A stretch of DNA of 64,000 bases, from positions 83,017,471 through 83,081,470 of the forward strand of contig NC_089743.1 of NCBI RefSeq assembly GCF_040412425.1, written 5' to 3'. Of the stretch, positions 39,851-53,883 are shown piece by piece. The notes beneath the pieces are model-generated. The model was not told where the DNA came from. It saw only the letters and a program-made list of their open reading frames with translations, and did no database searches. The position numbers and the translations under genes are program-made. Origin of the DNA: Macrobrachium rosenbergii. Its lineage: Eukaryota; Arthropoda; Malacostraca; Decapoda; Palaemonidae. Position 1 is the stretch's first letter. Each line of letters begins with the position of its first letter.

Positions 39851-40399
39851 ATGGAATCTTCTGTGGTTCCTCACGTAAACCATCAGATCGTTGGTGGGTA
39901 ATACATTTCATAGCCCTGGCATCATTACTGATTTGTGGGTTAAGCTTTTGACCTACGTAACGACACTGGATGGGCTTGTGGTATGACTCTGGGTCCTCAG
40001 TTATTTCCAAGTGCGGCAAGAAATCTAGAATTAACTCGGCAGCAAAAACCTAGCTTTTATTGATAAGAATTTCCTTCAGGTAATAACACAAGCTCGTCTC
40101 TATACCCCGTTATTCTTATGGTGCGAGCGTGCGATTAGACTCAGGATTGAAGGCTTAAGAAATGCCAAGATGAATCGAAGAGTCGGTGAAAATTATAGCA
40201 CCGCTGAAAAGGTTATTCAGTTTGGTGAGGTAATTTGGTCCTCTTAGTTGTTTTAGGAAATGTAATAAGATATACTTGATAAAGAGAGAGTGGTGTACGA
40301 TTGTTGGTATTAATGAGAGAAGGCCTGGAAATATGTTTTAGAGCGTCAGCACAAGATTGTTTACATAATGGAACACTGGACAGTTTGGTGTGTTTCTAA
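39378..40399. other. Unassigned stretch with (AG)30
   Basis: Pure AG run at 39785-39846. Nothing else recognised. Confidence 0.5.
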
Positions 40400-41384
40400 T
40401 AAGGGTATGGAGCAAATGTGATGCTGTGGAAAATTCGTTTGTTATTATTATTATTTTTTTTTCAAAGGGAGTTCGGTCTTATCTCAGTGTTAAAGGTATG
40501 AAAGTTTTCGTTTTCCTATGGGGCCTATGTGTTGATGAAGGAACCGTAGCATCTGTAGGAGCATCTTTGGAGAAGAGACTTTTAAAATCTACTGTGCATA
40601 AGATTCAGCGGAAAAAATTAAAATGAAAGCGTATAGAACCCAAATGCACCAAATGTTTTTAGAAGAGGATTATCATACACGACATACGTTCTGTCATCAG
40701 TTCAGTGAAAGAATTAACACTGATCACGCATTTTTGGATAATTCAATATTCTCTGACGATGCAACATTCCACATTAGTAGCAAGATCAACAGGCATAATT
40801 ACCGTATTTGGGGAACTGAAAAGCCACGTGAATCTGTTGAACATGAAAGAGACTCTCTCAAAATTAATGTCTGGTGTGCTTTGGGAAAGAAACGAATCAT
40901 AAGTCCATTCTTTTTTGAAGGACGTGTTGTTAATGGTGATAACTATTTAGAAAATGCTACAAAATTACTTTATTCCTAAGTCTGAAGAATTAGAACTAAC
41001 AGATGGACTGGAAGAGGTGGACCATTATCTTGGCCTCCACGTTCAACAGATTTGATTCCATTGGATTTTTTTTATGGGGACATGTGAAAAATATAATTTA
41101 TTCAACTAAGCTTCGATCTTTCGAAGACTTGAAAGCAAGGATAACTGATGTGATTGAAGGTATTGCTGAAAATCAGAGGGAAAATGTTTTCCGAGGACTG
41201 CAGAATAGTATTTCTTTTTGTATTAGTAATGATGGTGGACATGTTGGAAATTAACAAGACAAATAAAAAATTTAAGTCATTCTTCTTTCTTATCCCTTTT
41301 ACAGGTTACAGTAATTCTATCATGCATAGTTACGAAGCTACAAGTATTTTAAATTGCACCATGGCTGTATGGACACCCTGTATA
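40400..41384 (+). pseudogene. Dead mariner/Tc1-like transposase element
   Basis: The frame ending LKSTVHKIQRKKLK (before 40624) matches the helix-turn-helix end of arthropod mariner-like transposases. A one-base deletion at about 40623 shifts to the frame MKAYRTQMHQ ... IFSDDATFHISSKINRHN, which contains the first catalytic Asp (FSDDATFH), then IWGTEKPRE and NVWCAL. The block with the second Asp (normally QQDGAPPH) is deleted after NYLENATKL. The third catalytic block survives as WPPRSTDLIPLDFFLWG near 41026-41076, followed by a recognisable tail to 41254. TGGACACCCTGTA at 41370-41382 looks like the right terminal repeat. No left end is found. Confidence 0.88.
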
Positions 41385-41398
41385 TGTAAATACATATG

Positions 41399-42419
<1,021 letters not shown>

Positions 42420-42506
42420 TCTCTCTCTCTCTCTCTCTCTCTCTCGAAGAAGAAGAAGAAGAAGAAGAAGAAGAAGAAGAAGAAGAAGAAGAAGAAGAAG
42501 AAGAAA
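42420..42506. repeat. (CT)13-(GAA)20 compound microsatellite
   Basis: A CT run to 42445 changes directly into a GAA triplet run, so a pyrimidine-rich strand switches to purine-rich at one point. Confidence 0.96.
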
Positions 42507-42779
42507 TTAAATGAAGCTTAGATTTAATTCCGCCTGAATGTCACAGACTAACAATGTTTTTATAGACCCTGTTTTTTTTCGTATTATTGTTGATGCTGAT
42601 GACGTGTGATAATGGTCGGTTCGCAGACATATCTGGGAATGATGAGACGGAGCCGGAGGAGGAATATTCCTCAGGAGGATTCCTCAGGAGGAAAGCAGTA
42701 GTTTTTCCATGAAAGGCTTTTAAGCTTCTTGTACCTCTTCCTTTCCTGGATGTATCTATTCATCATTTATCAACTTAAA

Positions 42780-43050
42780 GAGCCCCTCTTCCCTCCCTCG
42801 CCCTCCTTTGCCCCCGTCGTGTCCCGGTGCCTTGCCCCTCCTGTGTGGTCGGGGCAATTATACCCAGTCTGATTGCCATTAACTCTGCGGGGGGCCATGC
42901 AGGTTGCAAAAGGCATGGCATTTTGGCAACAGACGCATAAAGCTTTCGCCGGCGGGAGGCCCTAACGATCAGTGACGTCCTTGTATGTGTTTGTGTTGGG
43001 GCGCGCGGGTGGGGGCGGGCGGGGCCGGTGTTGGGGGAGGGAGACCAATT
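42780..43050. promoter_or_regulatory. GC-rich island, candidate conserved non-coding element
   Basis: This is the most GC-rich stretch of its length in the window. It contains GGCAATTATACCC, TGATTGCCATTAAC, TGCAAAAGGCATGGC, ACAGACGCATAAAGC and AGTGACGTCC, which look like homeodomain, basic-zipper and CRE-type sites, then a GGGGGCGGGCGGGG run. No open frame of note crosses it. The regulatory reading is inferred from composition and short words only. Confidence 0.3.
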
Positions 43051-45212
43051 TCCTTGTTATTCACAGACCTCCGAAATGGGTCTTTTTTTCGCGATGAAAT
43101 CGACCGATGCATTTGAGGACCGGGAGATTATGAATGTGATAATGAGACCGAAGAGTTTTTTTTTTTTTTTTTTTTTTGCAGTACGGTGGATTCCTTGTCT
43201 TTGTTTGAGCATTTCTGTCTCACGAGAATGAGGTCATTTCCTCGTGAAATCCTTCGTCTTTGCATTTTTTGTTTCATAGGTAACAATTCATTCAGTAAGT
43301 AGGAGTTTATATAGGATTGTATAATTATCTACGTAAATGAAATTGTCAAGTACAAGTTAAGATCTTACACCCGAACACTGATGCATATACGATACTTTGC
43401 GTTGTCAATAACTTCGCTCATGCCACGATTTTACTTTGGTTCTCATTTCTTCATCGTTAGGTTGCCGCTTGAATTGTTTCCCGAAACAGTTTACAAAGCC
43501 ATATCGATTAACTGCTGCCTTAATGAAACTGTATATTATCAGGACTAACGTGAGTTGCTCTGGAAATTTGTAAATTAATTTATCTTCATATCAACTGAAA
43601 TTGTGACTTGAATTTAGACAGAAATATGATAACGCTTCTGTAATTTTTTACTGATTTGAATTATCTAAATCCTTCCAGAACTTACAGAGGCTTTTTACAG
43701 ATTTCTGTAAAATACATGATGACGATTAGAAACACTAGAGAAATTGTAGGAGCTCCTTAACTGTTCTCCATAAATTTTAGTCAATTTACAAAAAAAAACA
43801 AAAAAAAATTTAGTGTTCACTTGAGCTGCTTCTCAAGTTATAAAAAATTTAGTTGAACTTGCGCATAATCTTTAAGGTCGTAAAATTTTTATTTTAAAAT
43901 TACTTTAATTTTAAAAAAATGAATTTACGTAACTTTATAAAGTAATAAATGATATGCATGCAGAAGTTGTAGCGGCCTTTTAAATTTCAGTAAATTAATT
44001 TGGCAAGAAGGATCTTATTATCATTGCCTATTGATTTTGATGAGAGAATTCCATGTATGGTAATATTTCAGGTGTCTTGCTTAATAATTCTTACGCTTAT
44101 TAGACCCATTATCTATTAAATTTCATTATTAATTCATCAGCCTTCAATTAGTATTCAGTTTTTCAAACGCTGTGCTACTTTTGAGTCTGTGAATGAAAAA
44201 TATTTCAGTCACATATGATAGCATATATCCCCTTCCCCCTCCTTCAGATACTTTCGATAGTTATTAATTTGAATTAATTCCCCACGCAAGACTTGATTTA
44301 TACTAGACTTACGACCTCAAAGAATCGTTAACATAGGTACCAATGAGCTTTGTACCCCTACTGGACATATGACACCTTACATCACCTTCGTAGCCGTCAG
44401 GATTGTATCATAACGCTGCCTCGGCAACGATTGTTTTTTCTAAGATATTGCCTACCATTGTTTGTGTTTGTTAGGTGTTCTGAATTTCTCGTTTATATCT
44501 TTATTTTGTGGACATTTTACTTAGTCTGGCTTTGAACTGTTCTCTATTTCCTCCAATATCTTGTTTGTTTATGTAGTTTCTGATGGACCTCGTTTGACCA
44601 TTAACTTTGGGCAAAAATTATTAGATTATTATTTTTGTATTGATGACACCGACTCTTGCAGAATTCTGTGTTTGAATGTGAATGTATTTGAAATATCTTG
44701 CAAGAACTGTTTCCGAGAAAGGAAAGTATGAAATAGTTTTTTACATTATTCAAATTATAATGACTGGGTGCTCCTATGATGCAGAGCCCCCCGCCCCCCC
44801 TCGTTATAATTCAATGGGTGTTTCTACAGGAGTCCTTCAGGAGGTGGAAGAATTCTGGGCGGAATGATTCTGAAGACAGATTCTGGATTTCTCCAGAGAT
44901 CTTGCACAGATTCACATATTTCACAGATGACAGACGCTACAGACACTTCCAGGTCAATCTTATTTCACCTAATGAGGAAGAAAAGATGGAAAAAATAATA
45001 AATGAGGAAAATCTCATCTTCAGTCTAGACTTAATTGACATATACTAAATATTATATGCTATAGATTCCTAAAGATTTAATTATGCAAGGGTGCAAAGGT
45101 TAGAAAGTAAATTATTTCTACCAATTCTTTCTTCTTCTCCTTCTTCTCATTTAAACTACTCATCTGTTAATATAAATTTTCAACATTGACCCAACGGGTC
45201 ACTGGTGGTCTA
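43051..45212. other. Unassigned stretch
   Basis: Poly(T) at about 43156-43177. Two overlapping plus frames at 44682-45048 (61 and 90 codons) have no known domain. The second is acidic near its end and has an ordinary residue mix, but nothing else marks it as an exon. Confidence 0.45.

Positions 45213-45293
<81 letters not shown>
45213..45293. repeat. (AT)40 microsatellite
   Basis: Pure TA run followed by GTGTGTG. Confidence 0.97.
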
Positions 45294-45295
<2 letters not shown>

Positions 45296-47754
45296 CGTGT
45301 GTGTAGCAGTTTCTCCTCAGAAGGGGTTGACTTCAGTAGGTGCTACTCTCCCAGTTACCAGCAAGTATACTTGGGAAGAGATTGTTGGTCTCTTGCCCCC
45401 TATTCACCCTGGTAATAGCCCACTATAGATGGTACATAATTCACCGGCACAATTGTATTGAACGTAAAATTCCCAAATCGCTACTTGGCCTTCATCGACC
45501 TCTTTACCAAATTTAACTAAAGAAGTCGAAAAATCTGATTTTTATAGATGAAGTTTGGAAGGAATCTGAAAAGCTGTCCTAAAACATGACAGGGGGATGC
45601 TGTACAAGTCGGGTCCTTACTATCCACACGGTGATTCTGTGTGTTCTTTGGTTATCGATTTACATAAACATCAGTGCTCCAAAATTCTTCCTTCGTTGTT
45701 TGCCTTAACTGTTTGTGTGATTTTGTCCTCGCACCTAATGGTCGAGTTGAGCATTCAACTGCTGGTCATAACGCAAACAGCGGCAGTGTCACTTCCTCAT
45801 CCAGCGGACAGGGAGTTATGATTTCGTCCACCGACCTTGCTTCCTAATCTCGTATTAATCGGGTATTTATTTTTCCACCATCGTTCGTGCATACTAACAA
45901 ACCTCACGTCGGCGTAAATCTGTAAAGATAAAAATTGTGTCGTTGGAAACTGCCAGCAGATCTCATGCTGATCTCCGTATTTACAAGTTGGGTTGCTTGT
46001 TGGAGCCCCTTAACAAGTCGCATCTGTTTAGTCTCTCTTCGGCGGTCCTTCAGATTTATGCGCCGTGGAACAAGGATGTGGAAAGTCATACTTTCGGTTT
46101 ACTGTACAAAAAAAAAAAAAAAAAACAAGAAAGCCCTGGGATGAATTGTATGATTATTCTTTACAGCCTTAACTCTGCTTCAGTTTCCCTCAACTATGTT
46201 GAGGTGTCCTTGTATTTTTGTATTGGTGCCTATGTGTATTCATGGTCTTTTATACGTATTCACATGGGAACGTTTGTTTCAATAATTTTCTACTTTCATG
46301 AGTTGTTAAATACGCAATCGCACGCATGCATTAATGTATACATATTTTATTCTTAGAAGGATGTACCTACACTCTTGTACAGGTGCCTTTCATATGTTTA
46401 TATAAGACATCTGTACACAACATATCAATGATGATTTCATAGATTTCACATGAAAACACAATATATACATTCTCGCATATCTTTGCAAACACTACCATTA
46501 TGTACATACGAATCGTAGAAATTCAAAGACTCGTGTGATGTTGCCTTTTAAAACTTAAATATTTCCAGTATGACTACTTTTACATAAACAGGTTTACTCC
46601 GTTCGAGTACACATCCATGAGAATGTGTATATCACAAGCACCAGCATACCTGAGGATATGGCAAGAAAATTAACTAAAAATTGACTGAAGACAACTTCAT
46701 AATTCGTTGACTGTGGTTATGCAACTTCTATTTATAACCATTGTGAACGTTCAACAATTAGATCCTTGTAGAAACGTGCAAAAACAGTTCTCAGTATTCT
46801 CAATGAAGGATTTCATTAACGTTTTCTGTAAAACGTCACCAACCTAAGATCATCATATCTCACTGTCAGATATTTTTGTATTTTAAATCATTACTTACAT
46901 CACAGTAAGATTTCATATTATTCCCAATAATATTTTATGTATTTTATTACTCTAAAACATATAAGTTCATTGTTGAGCGTTGCCAGTAACCTACTGTCAG
47001 ATACAGGTTTTACTAGAAATTCCAGGATGTCACTGATACTTCTGACTCAGCCTTTACCAAGGCTTTCTAGTTGTATGATGTATTAACTGCTTAGATACCT
47101 GATGATCCTAAAATCGTATTCCCCACCTATGTACATAGTTCTTCCGTAATAAATCAGTTTTTATTATTTGTAACTTAGGCGTGCGTTAGTTGATAGCATA
47201 GATGTTTACTCTTGTAAAAGTAATATCCTTGATAAGCAAATGGATTCCGATATACTTTTTAAAAAGGCCAATTTTTTTTTATTGTTAACATTTTCTGACT
47301 CATTGAACCATTTATATGCAACGTTTTGTCCAATAAGTACGTAAGAAGAGAAAATCCGAAAGTTACATAATTTTTGAACAAGAAGCAAAGGACATCATGT
47401 GATAAAAATATATATAAACATTAGAGGCGTTTCTTTGCGAGAAAACTCTTTTATCCGTTTTACTGATAACAATAACCAAAGTTAAAAGCGCAGGATTCAT
47501 GAGTCGAGTGAAAGAGAAAATTTCAAAAATAAACAATTATTATACAAAAAATTATCAGCTGAGGTAAGATATTGCTAAAAGACGACTGCAGAATTACAAT
47601 TTTGCCGAAAAATGTTTTCATCAACATAATTACACACATACATTTAATTTTTTTTTATTTTTACTTTCGCCAGCAGGCCATTTCTGCTCATAAGGGTTTA
47701 CTTCAGGGACACCAGTCATTGCTGAATGAAGAGTGAAGTTCCTAGTCTCCCTCC
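45294..47754. other. Unassigned stretch
   Basis: Overlapping frames at 45904-46356 on both strands share a stretch around a poly(A) at 46108-46127 and match nothing I know. The remainder is AT-rich and featureless to me. Confidence 0.45.
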
Positions 47755-47762
47755 TCCTAGAA

Positions 47763-48162
47763 CAGTGGTTCTCAACCTGGGGGGCGCCCACCCTAGGGGG
47801 GCGTCAGCAATTTCCAGGGGAGGCGCGAGGCCAGGGAAAATTTAAAATTTCCAGAATTATATTCGTTATTTTCTTAACAAGAGTGGGGAACTAATATTCA
47901 GAAGTTTATAAAAAAAAATGCAAATGTATCGCCTTATAACGTTAGTTTCCCATAGTCTACCATTCTAATTAGACTCGCTAGGCTTACCATTATTTTGTAA
48001 TTATTTACCTCCCTCTCTGTCCCTCGAAACTCCTTCTCTTTCTCTTTTTTTTTATTTTCCTCCTAATCTGGGAGGGAATTTCACTCACAGATGCAAGGGG
48101 GACGTGGAGGGAAGGACCAGCTCTTAGAGGGGGCGTGGTAATAAAAAGGTTGAGAACCACTG
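47763..48162 (+). mobile_element. hAT-type MITE, 400 bp, perfect 16-bp ends
   Basis: Starts CAGTGGTTCTCAACCT and ends AGGTTGAGAACCACTG, an exact 16-bp inverted repeat. Both sides carry the same 8 bp TCCTAGAA (47755-47762 and 48163-48170). GGGGGGCG words occur near both ends. No transposase frame. The CAGTGGTTCTCAACC end is shared by many hAT elements across animals. It is inserted next to the LINE fragment at 48171. Confidence 0.95.
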
Positions 48163-48170
48163 TCCTAGAA

Positions 48171-48580
48171 CTTAGGATGGAACCTCCATTAAAATACTCG
48201 GCTCCATCTTTGCACCTATGCCATCTCGTTGACGTCTTATTGAGTTTCTACACCTGTCACCAATTCAACCACATTTACTTCACTATTGGTTCCCAAACGC
48301 TTCACCGCAAAAACCATCCACCTTTTCGTCGTATACGCTTTCAACATCTGCTCTTCACTTCCGTAAAGGAAAGTTGGTTCAATGCTGTCTTTCAGCCATA
48401 GACGTTCTTTTCTTACAAACCTTACGTAGAGATCCTGCTAGCATCCTTGCTTCACCTAGCGTGTGGCTGGCTTTTTCTGTCCTTCCACGTTCATCCTTTG
48501 CGTTTGCTCTCAAATACCTACACAAGAACATTCTTCCATCAGTCAGACTGACATTCATTTCTTCATCGTCATGACCCCAT
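48171..48580 (-). pseudogene. Second fragment of the same LINE family
   Basis: On the minus strand, an ATTGAACCAAC-TT-CCTTTACGGAAGTGA block, encoding an LYGSEEQMLK-like segment, aligns with TTGACCCAAC-TC-CCCTTTACAGAAGTGA near 32225-32260 of the larger LINE. Similarity is about three quarters over that block and fades outward. Stops interrupt all frames. The plus-strand frames here (48135-48574) are shadows. Confidence 0.55.
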
Positions 48581-49443
48581 GTACCCTAATTATATAGATC
48601 TTGTTGACATTGTTTAAATTTTCTCTTCTTAAATATACTTTAACAATTTTTCCCATTCTTTCGATCCCTCTTGAATCACGGTTCACTGACCTGGCCTGCG
48701 GGCCAATCAGAATTTCTGTTTTGGATTAGAACTACTTCTGTTCAGAAGTTGTAATACAAAGTAAATTACTATTGACTTATGTCGCATATACTCACGAAAA
48801 AAAGTCTGAGCTGTAGATAGAGAGAGATAAACAGATAAAAGGCATGTGTGTGGGCTGATGTTTTACGTGGAAGGTGCCTTCCTAGTGTAAAATTATAAAA
48901 CTCTTAACCCCGAGTGCTTGTTTACGCTCCATCCAAACCTTGAAAACCTATCACAAGAAAATCCATATCAAATGTATACTGACAGAGTGTACATTCGTCA
49001 AGTATCTTATTGTACAGTAGTACACAGGGAATAATGCATGCTACACCTGCCATTTCAATCTTCAGCTAATTGTAAACTTGAAAGGTGACAACCGGCTAAG
49101 CTCAACATATTGTGTATCCTATCCTGGGAGAGGTATGGTTGAAGTTGGGATTCCATTTCTTCTTTTTTCAGGTGGATTGTTTTTTTTTAATTTTTTAATA
49201 GTAATGTTAATTAGGATATTATCATTTTAGATTAACCTAGTTTAGTTCATCTTTTCAAAATTACTTTTAAAATTTGGGCTTTGGGGAAAAGTATTGTAAC
49301 GATAACTGAGATGTCATAGAGGACATGATTGAAAGCCTGAACAACGTTTGAACGTGTTTGTAGTTTATAGATTATATATTTAACGAAGTGGTAATGAGGT
49401 AACCGCTTTTTATCGACTAAACTAGGTAGCGGCCATCGCTCCC

Positions 49444-49523
<80 letters not shown>

Positions 49524-49878
49524 TAGTAGAGATTTCGCTGTATGTGTTTCTTGCTGATTATGCAGCAAAGCGGAAAGTAAACAGCATAAAACGCTTTGTT
49601 GCTGTCATTTCCTGTGTGGTCAAATATTTTATCAAAATTACCACCACTGGCCAGGTAACCAAGCCCACTCGTCCGTGACCCTCTGATTACATTATGTTTT
49701 TATTCTTATATAAAGAATTATGATTATCACAGCTCTTTTTTTTCATGCATATCATCGGTTATATAGTCTGTGTGGTCTTTTGTCCTCCGTCCTTCCTTGC
49801 ATATTTCTGGATATTTAATTTAGTATAACATTCATAAGATGTATAAAAGTTATAAAAAATTAAATAACAGACAAAATG
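48581..49878. other. Unassigned stretch with (AG)34
   Basis: Pure AG run at 49446-49514. Nothing else recognised. Confidence 0.5.
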
Positions 49879-50250
49879 AACAAATAAAAAATGCGCCGAA
49901 GAAACTTCGGCGCAATCGATTTTTCTGTACATCGTACAATAAAGGCCACCGAAAACAGATCTATCTTTCGTTGGTCTCGGTATTACGCTGTATGAGCCCC
50001 GGCCCCTGAAACTTTAGCCACGGCCTATAGCGTTGCCAGACTCACGATTATGGCTAACTTTAACCTTAAATAAAATGAAAACTATTGAGGCTAGAGGATT
50101 GCAGTTTGATATGTTTGATGATTGGAGGGTGGATGATCAACATACCAATTTGCAGCCCTCTAGCTTCCGTGGTTTTTAAGATCTGAGGGCGGACAGAAAA
50201 AGTGCTGACGGACAGCCATAACAAATAATTTTTCTTCCAGAAAAACTTAA
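49879..50250 (-). repeat. Hairpin-ended dispersed repeat, copy 3
   Basis: Read on the minus strand it begins AAGTTTTTCTGGAAGAAAAA and ends in a perfect hairpin at 49892-49914 (stem TGCGCCGAAG, loop of three, identical partner stem) followed by TTTTTTATTTGTT. The internal order is as in copies 1, 2 and 4. It carries the ~75-bp segment with GGTCTCGGTATTACGC that copy 2 lacks. Confidence 0.92.
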
Positions 50251-51259
50251 AAGGGAAAATAAAATAGAAATAAGATTTTATTCTTTAAAAAATAAAAGAC
50301 AGAAATAGATTAATAAAAAATAAAAATTTTAATAATTTTCCTTTCACTGAATTACCAGTATTTTCAGTTTTAATAAATAATTTTTAATTTGTCTTTGCTT
50401 TTCAGTGAAGAAAAGGTTCTGCTTTGTAGTTAAGATTTTCATTTAAATGTTATCTTATCAAAATTACCGGTTTCCTTTAAACCTTTTAACAAATCCAAGT
50501 CATTTCAACTAAAATCTGAATAAGCTTTCACTGGAGGAAGATGAAAGGACGCTAAAGTAAAACATATTTGGGAGACAACAGCAAAGATTGTCGTACCAGT
50601 TAACGCTCTAATACTCTTCATCTTTGCCTTGTCCACTGTGTTCTTCTTTGTATTACTATTGCTTTTATTCAGCGAAATCAAGTTTTGAACTGTGATGTGT
50701 CATGCCTAAGCTGCTTGCGGAAATATGTATACATACGTGTGTGTATGTAGTATATACTATACAGTATATATATATGTGTGTGTGTGTATAACATATGTAT
50801 ATATACATACATAAACATGTATATGTATACACATATATATATGTGTATATATATATATACATATATTATATAGATATATGCTTGTGTATACTGTATGTGT
50901 GTGTGTGTGTGTGTGTGTGAAGGCTTGCAACGACAATATACGATTCGTAAAAGAAATCTGTGCAGAACTTCTACCACCGATACATTTATACAATATATTT
51001 GTCTCCGATCGCAAGATTTTTATCACGCACTTTTAGTTTGCTTTCATATAATTGCTAATATTTGCCATGTATAGTTCAATGCTTGGTAGGGTCAGTATCG
51101 CTTGTCATCGATGTTGCTATTGAAACTGCAAACGCATATTATATTCGTTAATTCATTACCATACCTTGGTTAATTTAACAATATTGTCTATGTTTTCAGT
51201 ACTACAGACTTGAGGATATTTGGCAATTTTGGAAATGCGTACGCACTAATCACCTATTC
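50251..51259. other. Spacer between inverted repeat copies 3 and 4
   Basis: Contains a mixed (AT)n/(GT)n microsatellite at about 50730-50920 with ATACATACATAAACATG words. Three minus frames across it are repeat translations. No gene. Confidence 0.6.
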
Positions 51260-51657
51260 TTAGTTTTCTGCAAAAGAAAACTATTGTGCCGGCTTTGTCT
51301 GTCCGTCCACACTTTTTCTGTCCGCCCCATATCTTAAAAACTGCTGAGGCTAGAGGGCTTCAAATTGGTACGTTAATCATCCACCCTCAAATCATCAAAT
51401 ACCAAATTGCAGCCCTTTAGCCTCAGTAGCTTTTATTTTATTTAAGGTTAAAGTTAGCTGTAATCGTGCTTCTGGCAACGTTATAGGATAGGCCACCACC
51501 GGTCCATGGTTAAATTTTCATGGGCCGGGGCTCATACAGCATTGTACCGAGACCACTGAAAAATATATCTATTTTCGGTGACATTGATTATACCATGTAG
51601 CGGCTGTACAGAAAACTCGATTGCGCCGAAGAAACTTCGGCGCATTTTTTACTTGTT
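51260..51657 (+). repeat. Hairpin-ended dispersed repeat, copy 4 (longest)
   Basis: Begins TTAGTTTTCTGCAAAAGAAA, then CTATTGTGCCGGCTTTGTC, TGTCCGTCCACAC, GGCTAGAGGGCTTCAAATTGG, CCACCCTCAAATCATC, TAAGGTTAAAGTTAGC and CATGGGCCGGGGCTCATAC. It ends in a perfect hairpin at 51622-51644 (stem TGCGCCGAAG) and TTTTTTACTTG. It is the best copy for defining the family ends. It faces copy 3 in the opposite direction about 1 kb away. Confidence 0.93.
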
Positions 51658-53809
51658 TGTGTACAGATCCATTAGACATAATTAAATAAAGAAGGGGAAT
51701 ACTTTATAATTCCCTTCTCGGGATGTAGGTAAAGATATTTGTGCCGAGTTCTTGATGTCAGGCATAGATTTTGAATCGACTGGCAATTTTTATGATCTAA
51801 ATCATGGATATTTTACTAGTTTATGGTAAATATTTCAGTTGCTGTGCAAGAAAATAATTTGATTTCCGTAAGATGTCAATTATTACTCATTATGTTATAT
51901 CTGGGTGTGAATACATCTGCTGGGTACAGTTTGAAGGCATTCAACCCAGCAAGAAATACGCTCCTTAATGATGTGATAAGTACCATTACATTAACGTCAA
52001 GCATTAACTGGTTTCAAAAGCAGACAGTATGCGACAGCCCTTAAGTCTCCCTGCCTCTGAGGCATTTGTATGCTGAATGTCCCAGTTTTTATGGACTTGT
52101 ATATCATACGCTCTCAGAAAGCTTCAATGAAAATGGCAATTAAGAGGAGTGAGCTTTTGAAATTCAAGTTATTCCTATTATCTGGATGAACACTGGATTC
52201 CTTCATTAAATGTTCGTCATTTTTTTGCTCAGTTTCTGCAGAATCAAACGCCGTGTTTGACGCTGTTACATACTTGATTGCGGTTAGCTATTAAAAGAGT
52301 TAATTCATTAAAAATATATAGTTAGAAATACATGGATACGGAAGAAATGTTTCATTGTACCCTTAGTGGGGGTCAGTGGTAAAGAGGTTAGAGCAAAGCA
52401 CAAGGTTTGGAAGCATCACTTATATGGCTTACACCCAGCATAAGGCAAGTAAGTTCTTCATGTTGAGACTCCCAGTCTTACAACTTAAACCAATCAATCA
52501 TGCAAGGCATAATTGTAAAGAGGAAATACTTTGTACCTCCGACTGCGTTCAGAACATCATTCATTTTTGAATCTCATCTCGTATTTTAGGTGAAAAATAA
52601 ATTCGAATAGAGTTAATGTCCAATTAAGAAAGAGCTTCCACTGGCTCCACCCTAGACTCAGTGCGTGATTTTATAGTGTGATTTGAATAAATCGAAAGTT
52701 GGCAAATGCGTTGATAAATGAGAGAAGAGATAACAGAAGTTGTGAAACTTATATCAAATCATCCTCAGGTGTATTTTGAAACAATATTTTAACTTCAGAT
52801 TACGTGAATTATCGATCAAGATTTTTTGGAAATCTTAGATTTTTAATTAACTTCTGGTCCATATCTTTAAATTTCCAATGAATTTTACGTCCAAATTATC
52901 AGTTCATCCTATGTCAGAACACATGACTTATTGGTTAATCTTAACCTTATGCTCTTGTATTCTAGTATTGTTTTGTCCAGATTCCATGGGTCATTGATTC
53001 CTTGAGTGCCTGTCCCTTTTTTTTTTATTCACTAACCACTGAAAGCCTTGAAGCCGAAATGGGAAACAAATAAAGAATATCTCCCTTCTTGCACTGGAAC
53101 CTCACCCATGATGGCAGACTATCCAAAACTTTTGCGATGCGGAAATCACAGAGTTGACAGGTCGTTGTGGTTATTAAATATACATAGTTTCGGTGCATGT
53201 GAACAATACATTCATTATATTTGTTCTCATTAATTGCTTACCAGTCGAAATAATTCTCCATATGAACTTAATTGTAATTTTTATGTGACATATGTTTGGA
53301 AAAGCTTTTTACTGAGAGGGGAGGTTATACGATAGGACGTTGTTTGGATTGTATGTTTATTGCTTAATTTGTACGAATCGTCGTTTTTGCTTAAAGGTTT
53401 GTGCCTTAGACAAAAACAAAACAACCGTCACAGTCACCTTCAGCTTCCAAGAGTTGTATCCAAGATTTAATCCACTGTGTAGAAAACTTGAGTAGCATCT
53501 GGTGTTTAATCAACCTAAAAAGATTGCTCGTCGGCATTGGAATAGATATTCACGTTTCCTTGTTACTTTCTAAGAAACAGTCTTCCGGTCCTTCGAAAGT
53601 CTGTTAAAATTTACCAATTTAGTAATGGAGCTAGTCTCCAGAACCCAGTTAATCCCGCTACCTCTCTTTCTCTCTCTTACCCTTGTGTACCTCTTTTTGT
53701 ACATCTTAGTGAACCCTCTAGTTTTAGTACCAAATGCTTTCATATGCCTTATCCTCTGTAATGGTCGTGCTTTTACATGTGAATAGATACGAAATTATTT
53801 TAAGTTTAT

Positions 53810-53814
<5 letters not shown>
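51658..53814. other. Unassigned stretch
   Basis: No gene, RNA or repeat family recognised. Frames are short. Confidence 0.45.

Positions 53815-53881
<67 letters not shown>
53815..53881. repeat. (AG)33 microsatellite
   Basis: Pure GA run. Two plus frames start inside it and run on to 54051 and 54181. Confidence 0.97.

Positions 53882-53883
<2 letters not shown>

Noticed and set aside
51622..51650. Bacterial Rho-independent terminator (GC hairpin followed by T6)
   Set aside because: It matches the shape, but it is the conserved end of a eukaryotic dispersed repeat seen four times; bacterial termination makes no sense in this context.
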